DNA from: Cryptomeria japonica
Taxonomy: Eukaryota; Streptophyta; Pinopsida; Cupressales; Cupressaceae
DNA: 64,000 bases
Reading direction: 5' to 3'
Assembly: GCF_030272615.1 (NCBI RefSeq)
Contig: NC_081413.1
Span: 142,749,976-142,813,975, forward strand
Of this stretch, positions 56,917 to 64,000 are shown piece after piece. The notes under the pieces are model-generated. The model searched no databases and was not told the DNA's origin. It saw only the letters and a program-made list of their open reading frames with translations. The position numbers and the translations under genes were made by a program. Every line of letters begins with the position of its first letter. Positions within the stretch are counted from its first letter, which is position 1.

Positions 56917-59562
56917 AATGTCATTACATCTCTTCCTATGAAACCTCCATCTTTGTCTTGATAGAATAAAAAAAATCCTCATGCCACCTTGCACTCTACT
57001 GAGAACTACGCATGATTTGAGAGGATCATGGGATGTGCATTAATAGGATGATGTCTCCAAGAATACAGTGAATGAAGTCATTCCATCCCTATGAACTAAC
57101 TATAGAAGAGAAAGGGAAATTCATGTTAATCACATATACATATATCATAATCAAAATATAACAAAATCAATATATCTAACTCAGTCGCATTTCTTACCTG
57201 GATCCCCTTCCTTCCAAGTAAAATTGGGATAGGTTGGAGACTGAGGTATAGTGGATGGGATAATACCTCTAGTAGACTATCTCCACTGATATTATCTCAA
57301 CATATCAGAGTTTAGTGATGATGGTGATGACCTACATGCTCTCAATGAAGGTATCTATATAAATATGTCATCATCCTCTATCTCCACCTCTTGCCCTTTG
57401 TCCTCTAACTATGGAGGATCACCATTTGGTATCTCACCTTCCACTTGACTAGGAGCACCACTCTTAACCTAATCCTTCTTCTCACCCTCATCGCCAAGCT
57501 CTTTAGTTGCCTCATCCTCTCCCTCCTGACTAGTTAGATCTAGTGGTCTAACCCATAGCTAAGGATCTCATGTCGAGTACTCTAGGGGAAACATGATGCC
57601 TAGATATATTGCCTCCCAATATCTAGTGTATACAAATACCAACATAATCCTCAAATGGTGGAGCTAGTACATCTTTCCTCTCCTCCTCCTCAACTATAAT
57701 CTATACATCTTGTACTATTGGTCTAGGTAGGCCCCTCAGTCTCACAACACTCCAAGAATGTTGTATATAGTTCAACACTACTATGCGATACCCCTACACT
57801 AGATCAAACTATTTAATCACCCTATAATGGTAAAACAAAATGATTATGTAACTATACTGACCCTCCAATAGATAGTCCCATTTCATTTATCGTAACTAGA
57901 TATGTTGATCATCCCAAACATACATGTATCTACATGTCCTCCATATGATATCAAACATGTTGTAGATGATAGGGAGTTTTTTATTTAAATTCGAGCATCT
58001 CAGTCAAGGATTCCAACACAACACATAGATGTCTACACGACACAATATAGTCTCAGATGGAGTGTGAATAGAAAACTTAGAAAAAAAAGGAAACCCAACT
58101 CTATGTTTCAGTTGGCCTACAGAACCTAGGAGTTAGAAACGTAGTAGCAAATATAGAGATAAAAGAATAAAATAAATAACAAGATTTAAGGGATTGAATA
58201 AGAGGAATAAAATGAATAATACAACAAACCACTATAAAGTTGAATGCTTTCAAGAAACCTACACACATACAGAAGAGGAAAAATGTTTGGGGTTGTTTGG
58301 AGACTTGCCTTAGTCAAGTCCCTGTTTTGGTGTTTCTACCTCCACAACAACCAGATAGATAAATATGTAAATAAAAAAGATAATGATTTGATAGATAAGG
58401 GATGTGATAAATCTTAAGTTTCTAAAAAATGTAAGAGAGATAGAAAGATATTTATGGTGAGGCTTGAGAAATCCAGCAAAGATACAAAGAGATTATTTTG
58501 ATAGCTTGAGAATGTTGTAGCAAACTAGAGACTTTGTAGAAAGCAAGAGAGAAATAGAAATTTGTGTGATCCAAGAGAAAAAGAGTGTTTTCTTGAAGAA
58601 CCTAGAGAGAGAGAGCCTGAATGGAGAGATAAGATGAATTTAAAATGAGAGAATATGAGGCAAAGAAGAGACCAGTGAGCCATTTTGGAAGATTCCGAGC
58701 AGTTTCTACTGACTAAGTATGTGACAAGTGCCAAAACCTAAATTTGAATGTTAATATCTCATAGGAAAAATGCATAATGTGAGAATGTCTACATGGTGCG
58801 CTAATGTCTATATGAATCATGCTAAAAAATGACATGTGGCAAGAGAAGCCCATGGCTAACATGAAATTGAAGCTGAAAGATAGTTGTTGAAAAGGTGTCC
58901 AAAGCATCCTAAGATGGAAAAGGTTGATGCAAAGGTTAAAATGAGCCTACTCAAATGCTATGGGAATGGATACTAAAGTGGATACAAAAGTGCAGGTGGA
59001 ATTGCAAAGGGGTATGTAATTTTTTACTCTACAATAAGAAAAATGAATAGTGCATTTGACACTATTTTAAGGTAATTTTCTTGAAATTCATAATTTCTTT
59101 GAAACCCTAATTTCTATGTTTTACTGAATTCTTCATATCTTGAGCTAGAGGAATTTGAATCATGTGTCGTTTGTTGCATTGGAATATTGATTTAGTTCCA
59201 TATCTTTCAAAATATCTATCAATTAGTTTTAGTTTCATATCAAAACTTGTTACGTGCATTTTTCATTACTCACATTACACAATTCGAAGTGGTAAACATG
59301 ATACCCTATTTCTACCTCCTAAGTAGCAAGTAGAAATAGGGGGCATACAACTACCCTCATATTTCATCACTCTCAATCAACTTTCTATGAGATTTTTTAT
59401 TTTAACTAACAAAGTGGTTTTGTTGAATGCAGCTCCTAACATTATATTGCAAGTACTGCTATATTGAGGGATTTGTTTGTCACTTATGGAAATATTCTTT
59501 CTACTAGAATGTTTATTTTTAGTACTTTAGATTGCATATGCACATGTAGTGTCACATTACTA
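56917..59562. other. Unassigned region, probably interior of a decayed gag-type element
   Basis: I recognise no protein family on either strand; the frames are short. It ends in a polypurine tract and LTR start of the A/D/E/B family at 59563-59580, so at least its right part should be the interior of element J. About 57180-58000 is C/T-rich in plus, which hints at decayed minus-strand coding sequence, but I cannot name it. Confidence 0.35.
59304..59341. repeat. Perfect 12-bp inverted repeat
   Basis: CCCTATTTCTAC (59304-59315) and GTAGAAATAGGG (59330-59341) are exact complements around a 14-nt loop. It lies about 220 bp upstream of the J polypurine tract. No matching hairpin stands at this place in A, D or E. 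Confidence 0.7.
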
Positions 59563-60059
59563 CTAAAGTGGGAGCTAAATGTAGTGTCATAAATTGTATA
59601 CCTTTAATTAGGGTGTCCAATTCCATGCTTAGTTAGCACTCATTTCAATATGTCTTATTATACTATGCATTATAGGTTAATTAAAATACGAGTCCTTTAT
59701 TAATTCAAATCACATCACACATTATAAATTTGTCCCTTGATTATATGTGTGCCATTTAATCTTTTTATCCTAATTTATCCTTAATCCTACCCTAATTGTA
59801 ACTTTCAAAACACATTCCATATATCTATACATCTTGGTTTGAGCCATCAGGCAGTGTTCATTTACTTAATACTTTAGTCTTAGTTTTACATTTCTTGAAC
59901 CTATTTCCATATATTTCAATAGTCCATTCACTTTCTAAAGAAACAAGGTAATAGAAACCCTAGAAGTGTCATTTGGTTTTCTTTGACAAGAGTTAGTCAA
60001 ATACAATCACTCCTCTAGGTGATTTTGTATTCTAATTTATGTATGGAAGTGGATCTTTG
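59563..60059 (+). repeat. Polypurine tract and partial LTR of element J
   Basis: CTAAAGTGGGAGCTAAA (59563-59579) is followed by TGTAGTGTCATAAATTGTATACC. The tract differs from A, D and E by one base. The LTR start is closest to that of B (TGTAGCATCGTAAATTGTATCC). The end of the LTR is unclear because copia integrase similarity (N, minus) begins near 60060 or earlier. Confidence 0.62.
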
Positions 60060-60681
60060 TCTTAGTCTTTCTTGGTTCCATTTTCAAACAATACAATGGG
60101 TTAGAGGATTCCAGAGCCTATAACCTTTTTACTTTCTCACCATAACCAATGAATATGCATTTCTAAGATTTTGGATCCAGATTAGATAAATTCTCTTGAG
60201 GCACATGAACAAAATCCTCACAATTAAAGACCCTTAAGTCTGCAATTGAAGGATTTCTACCTAACACACTTCATAAGGATTAATGTCAATAAGAGTTAAA
60301 CAAGGATATTTATTAATCAAATAACAAGTGGTAACAAATGTTTCTTCTCAAAACATCTATCAAGCTTATCATCATTTAGCATGTTCCTAGCTCTTTCCAT
60401 CATGGTTTTGTTCATTCATTTTTCTACCCTATTTTGTTAAAGAGTGTAAGAAGTATTATTTTTTGGAAAAATATTTGCATGCTTAAATGATTCATCAAAT
60501 TCCTTCAAACAATATTCACCCCCATTGTCAATTCTCAACACTTTTATCTTATAATTTGATTTCTTTTCTAGTAAGGCCTTAAAGTCCTTAAACTTAGTGA
60601 AAACTTTAGATTTAGAATACATATAATAATCCAAGTTTAAGTCAAGAAATCATCAATGAGGAAACATAATACCAATATTTA
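60060..60681 (-). pseudogene. Copia integrase remnant N
   Basis: On the minus strand: LIDDF and the KVFTKFKDFKALLEK segment, VLRIDNGGEYC with KEFDESFKHANI (60634-60440), MNKTMMERARNML (near 60410-60375), YLINKYP (near 60320), and KCIFIGYGEKVK with RLWNP (near 60160-60110). This is integrase core to C-terminus with stops and frameshifts. Element M is inserted at its upstream end (60682). Confidence 0.78.
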
Positions 60682-61179
60682 TGTTGGATTTTGCCAAGAT
60701 CAAGAGGTCAATGAAATGTACAAGATAGAGACATAATATGGGACAAGAATAAACTGTATTCTCATCAATAGAAAATGATCAATAATTGTTGTTCAAATAG
60801 TTGTTGTTACATACAATGTAGATGAGCCCGCTTATATAGGCAAGGCTAGGGATATGTATGAGCACACAAATATGACATGTGGCTCAATAAGAAACAAGGG
60901 TAGGTAGGAAATAGGTGTGGGTAGGTAGGAGAAATAATATAATATTCCACATGAGGTGGATCACCCACCGAAGGTGGAATTATCACTCCACAATAAGTGG
61001 ATATGATAGTGTAATAACAAGATCAACACCATAAGAGGTGGAATTTCTCTTACACACACTATCCCAATGTGACACAAACACCCAAGTGTCTCATATCCAA
61101 ACTACTATGAAATGCATTATCCTAAGTAAACTTAAGTAAGTGTAATAATATCCATGATGAATAATTATTTACACCAACA
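60682..61179 (-). repeat. 3' LTR of element M
   Basis: On the minus strand it starts TGTTGGTGTAAATAATTATT at 61179 and ends CAAAATCCAACA at 60682, 498 bp, with TG...CA termini. A TATATAA box lies at 60838-60832. Short GAGGTGGA/AGGTGGAAT repeats occur near 60953-61050. Confidence 0.88.
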
Positions 61180-61216
61180 CCCCCCCTTAAGTGCAACTTA
61201 GGGGAATGCACTTAAG
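61180..61216 (-). other. Polypurine tract of M with adjoining 10-bp inverted repeat
   Basis: On the minus strand TTAAGGGGGGG abuts the LTR start TGTTGG. Overlapping it, CTTAAGTGCA (61186-61195) and TGCACTTAAG (61207-61216) form a perfect inverted repeat with an 11-nt loop. Confidence 0.8.
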
Positions 61217-61402
61217 TCTACAATGCAACTAAGCAATGCAAGATGGGTCCCGGCTACGAGGCCATGTTAGGTACCCATGCACAAATGCAAATGCATGCAA
61301 ACCAATGCAATGAAATCTCTCACAAAGTGGGGAAAGAGAGAAAAACCCAATGGGAAAAAACCCTCCCCCAAAAAGAGAGATGAAAGCTATACAAGAGAAC
61401 TC

Positions 61403-63685
61403 TCAAAGAAGTATGTGAGGAACAAAACCCCATGTGAGGAAAAAGTCCCCCCCATATGAGAGAAGAAGAGAAGCCAAACTGTGATCCTCCCTCAATGAAG
61501 AATCTGCACCAATGATAGAAGCTCGATGTATGAAGAAACTGCTCCACGAACATCGAACAAAATTCCTCCCCTTAGGAAAAAACAAAACCAAAGGTGTATC
61601 CATGAAGTCTCCCCAATCATGAAGGGAAGATGTATGAAGAAAACTCATGATGAAAGGAATCTCTGAAAACTGCTCAAGTGTCCCCATGTCGATGCTGAAA
61701 GATACCCCCTCCAAAGGTGGTAAACTGTGCCACACTACTGAAAAAGGAACTCCAACATCTAGTGAAGATGAATGTAGAACAATATCCAAAGACTCATGTG
61801 TCTCCTCAAAGCATAAAGAGACCTCCTCCAATTGCTGTACATAAGTATCCACAATCATGTCAACCTCGAAAGAATGATCATGTAGAGAATGAACAAGAGG
61901 GTCAGAGTGTGCCCTTGCAACAATCGAAGAAGGATCACCTTCATCAAAGAGAAGATGTATGTCATCAATGATGTCTCCCAAATCTGCAATGTAGGATTCC
62001 ACAAACAAACCTGCAGTGTCTGTCAAGTAATCATCCCATGAATCTGAAGCTGGAAGACAATGTATATCCTGCTGCACTGAATCACATGAAGGCAAAACTG
62101 TCGCACTATCTGCATCATCAGGTGCAATAGATGATGTGATATCAATATGAGGAGATGAAATACAAGACTCAAGAACTGGGTTACATGTGAGAATCCCCAT
62201 GTTCAAGTGTCCAAAGTTCTCCTCAAAATCTGAATCATCACAATAAGTGTGATCATCATGTGTAGAATCATCAAATGTGAAATCATCATCATCAACAAAA
62301 TCTGAAAAGGAGTATAACCGAGATGCATGATCAACCACCCCAGTTGCAATGATAGCTCTAGTCTCCATGTCTCTAATGAAAACTGAGTCAGGTGTGAACT
62401 CCACAACTCTCTTAGTTGCGCCATGTGTGATTTGATAGATAGAAAGGAGATTGTTTGTCAAGTGGGGTACACACAACACATCATTGAAGGAGTTATCCCC
62501 AATGTCAATAGATCCTTTCCCAATCACATCCATGTATGTATGATTGCCCATCAAAATCTGTGGCATGGTGCAAGGCTCAAATGTAGAGAACATAGATTGT
62601 GAAGATGCCATATGATGAGAAGCCCCTGAATCTAGAAGCCATCTCTTTGAATCATGACTGATAGTAGCACATAGAGCTTTTCCTTTTCTTGTTCCAAAAG
62701 AGTGAGTCTTCCCACTTGTAGAAGCCATGAATGCTTGCCCTTTTCCTTTTGAATGTGAGGAAGTGGAAGTTGATGAATCATCCTTCTTGTAGACTTTAGG
62801 CAAATCAATGTTATGCTTTTTGATGATATGTGTGAGCTCATCAATCTTCTTAGTATGGCAACGATGTTCCTCATGACCAATCTTTTTACAATAAGCACAA
62901 GTAGGTCTCTCTCTCTTTGGTGAATTATCTCTCTTGGAAGAGGATGAATCTCCTTGTTGTGGAGAAGATGGTGCTTTTTCTTTAGGCTTTGATTGCCATT
63001 TCTTCTTGTTTGAGTTGTCCTTTCCTTGATTTCCTTTGTTCCCTTGATTTGCCACTAATGCTTGAGACTTAGAAGAAGCCTTAAGAATGCCCATGCTTAT
63101 CAACTTAGTTTGTTCCATCATCAACATTTCATTGAAAGCATCAAATGTAGGCATTTTGTAGCTTGAACCCATTGTCATCCTATGAGTTTGGAAACTAGAA
63201 ACAAATGCTGCATATTCTTGTGGAAGCTTCCCTATCAAGTTGAATATCAATTGAGTATCCTTCTTATCAATGCCACAATCTTTGAGTTGTGCCCTCAACT
63301 CATTTGCCTTAGTGACATAATCTTGTATAGTATCAAAGTTCTTGGGATCTAACATGGTGAGATCACTATCAATTTGATATCCCCTAATCTCATCAACTTG
63401 ACCATACAAGTCTTGAAACTTTTGCCAAGCATCCTTGATTAGAGTACATTTCTCAATATGAAAAATGAGATCCTTTGATACATACTTTCTTAAGGTACCA
63501 ATTGCCATGATATTTTTAGTAAGCCAATCTAAGTGACCAACTGGATCAGCCTTAGGATCAGCTGGAGCAACAATAGTTCCATCAATGTAATGAGTGAGTC
63601 CTTTTTCCATAAGTTTACTCCATGCATCAATTTTCCAAGTAGCATAATTATGTGGAGTTAAGAGAGGAAACTTAGAAGAACCCAT
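61403..63685 (-). CDS. Intact gag-protease protein with acidic C-terminal extension (element M)
   Basis: The frame is open for 770 codons from 63715. I choose the inner Met at 63685 (MGSSKFPLLTPHNYATWK, 760 residues) because copia gags start just before the L-x-x-x-N-Y-x-x-W motif. Residue ranges are rough. 1-215: gag (NYATWKIDAWSKLM, LIKDAWQKFQDLYG, QLIFNLIGKLPQEYAAFV). 265-280: zinc knuckle CAYCKKIGHEEHRC. 350-440: retropepsin with LLDSGASHHM and LTNNLLSIYQI. About 490: ENFGHLN, a trace of the pre-integrase domain. From about 470: a long extension, very rich in Asp and Ser (SDFVDDDDFTFDD), with no known domain, ending at 61403. Gag would assemble particles and the protease keeps D-S-G, so it could be active. 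No stop or frameshift is present, unlike every other coding region here. It could equally be a recent copy of a defective element. Confidence 0.85.
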   Translation of the reverse strand: MGSSKFPLLTPHNYATWKIDAWSKLMEKGLTHYIDGTIVAPADPKADPVGHLDWLTKNIMAIGTLRKYVSKDLIFHIEKCTLIKDAWQKFQDLYGQVDEIRGYQIDSDLTMLDPKNFDTIQDYVTKANELRAQLKDCGIDKKDTQLIFNLIGKLPQEYAAFVSSFQTHRMTMGSSYKMPTFDAFNEMLMMEQTKLISMGILKASSKSQALVANQGNKGNQGKDNSNKKKWQSKPKEKAPSSPQQGDSSSSKRDNSPKRERPTCAYCKKIGHEEHRCHTKKIDELTHIIKKHNIDLPKVYKKDDSSTSTSSHSKGKGQAFMASTSGKTHSFGTRKGKALCATISHDSKRWLLDSGASHHMASSQSMFSTFEPCTMPQILMGNHTYMDVIGKGSIDIGDNSFNDVLCVPHLTNNLLSIYQITHGATKRVVEFTPDSVFIRDMETRAIIATGVVDHASRLYSFSDFVDDDDFTFDDSTHDDHTYCDDSDFEENFGHLNMGILTCNPVLESCISSPHIDITSSIAPDDADSATVLPSCDSVQQDIHCLPASDSWDDYLTDTAGLFVESYIADLGDIIDDIHLLFDEGDPSSIVARAHSDPLVHSLHDHSFEVDMIVDTYVQQLEEVSLCFEETHESLDIVLHSSSLDVGVPFSVVWHSLPPLEGVSFSIDMGTLEQFSEIPFIMSFLHTSSLHDWGDFMDTPLVLFFPKGRNFVRCSWSSFFIHRASIIGADSSLREDHSLASLLLSYGGDFFLTWGFVPHILL

Positions 63686-64000
63686 AGCAGCAAAAAGGAA
63701 GGAACACAAGAGCACAAAAGAACAAGAGACACCCCCCCAAATTCAATCAATCAAAGTACCCCCCCAAAAGTGATGATTTTGGCACTTTATACTTAGTGCG
63801 ATTACAATGAGCCACTTGCAAAACAAGACAAAGTGGGCTTATGATGCAAATTTTACAACTTCTCAAATTAGATACAAGAGACTTCAATCAATAGTGCAAT
63901 GAATCTAACTGAGATTCAAGCAAATATACAAGTACCAAGAGAGCCAAAAATGGCCTAAATCTGAAAGTACAATTTTTACTTACAATGACATCAATCTGAT
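63686..64000 (-). other. Leader of element M (partial)
   Basis: This is the untranslated region upstream of gag with two C-runs in plus (about 63732 and 63760). No primer-binding complement or LTR end appears before the window edge, so the leader exceeds 300 bp. Confidence 0.6.

Larger units (their letters stand above)
60682..64000 (-). mobile_element. Copia-derived gag-protease element M, runs off the right edge
   Basis: On the minus strand M ends with 3' LTR 61179-60682. The polypurine tract is at 61190-61180, the coding frame at 63685-61403, and the leader from 63686 to the edge. The 5' LTR is outside the window. The outer flank at the left is ATTTA (60677-60681). Between the protease and the polypurine tract there is no integrase, reverse transcriptase or RNase H, so M depends on a full copia element. 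Confidence 0.85.

Noticed and set aside
58525-58907. Two minus-strand frames with hydrophobic stretches
   Set aside because: They are short, low in complexity, without homology I recognise, and lie in an unclassified decayed region.
1-64000. CRISPR array or tandem satellite
   Set aside because: Repeats here are LTR pairs, microsatellites or diverged leader modules. There is no regular repeat-spacer pattern and no long satellite.
1-64000. Integrated pararetrovirus or envelope gene
   Set aside because: No movement-protein, coat-protein or envelope-like frame was seen; all pol fragments have copia domain order (integrase before RT).

Overview
The window looks like a gene-poor stretch of a large seed-plant nuclear genome, possibly a gymnosperm. 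The evidence is AT-rich DNA packed with nested Ty1/copia and Ty3/gypsy-like LTR retrotransposons. I found no host gene, tRNA, rRNA or CRISPR array. The species cannot be fixed from sequence alone. Elements are given letters here for reference only.

Layout. (1) 1-3884: an LTR fragment (L, minus strand), the last bases of a copia LTR (K), an unassigned stretch, and the 3' part of a gag element (B, minus strand). (2) 3885-11511: element A, a complete LTR element inserted into the gag of B with the 5-bp duplication CTTAG; B resumes at 11512 and ends with its LTR at 14422. (3) 15262-50746: one multi-level nest. A minus-strand copia element C (target duplication ATAAA at both ends) is split by element D (17718-40472). 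D is in turn split by element E (20407-28212) and by copia G (28797-36337). The 5' LTR of C is split by copia H (42471-49754). (4) 51255-56916: an LTR-like block (P) next to a decayed copia element I. (5) 56917-60681: an unassigned region, the 3' end of another gag-type element (J), and a copia integrase remnant (N, minus strand). (6) 60682-64000: element M, a copia-derived minus-strand element with one long open gag-protease frame; it runs off the right edge.

Two kinds of element stand out. A, D and E (with B and J related) have LTRs of about 1.15-1.26 kb, a gag domain, a CCHC-like finger, a retropepsin-like domain with D-P-S in place of D-S/T-G, and a conserved extra C-terminal tail. None has integrase, reverse transcriptase or RNase H. 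All three interiors are 5.0-5.35 kb, so the lack of pol is a family property and they must rely on enzymes supplied in trans. Element M is the copia counterpart: LTR, gag plus protease, a long acidic C-terminal region, then the polypurine tract.

The nesting gives a relative order: C before D, D before E and G, C before H, and B before A. Most coding regions are broken by stops and frameshifts. E (four stops in one 3.4-kb frame) and M (no stop) are the least damaged. Recurrent non-coding structures include U3 hairpins about 90-120 bp upstream of each TATA box, hairpins repeated in LTR and leader, duplicated polypurine tracts inside an inverted repeat, and arrays of short palindromes in copia LTRs.
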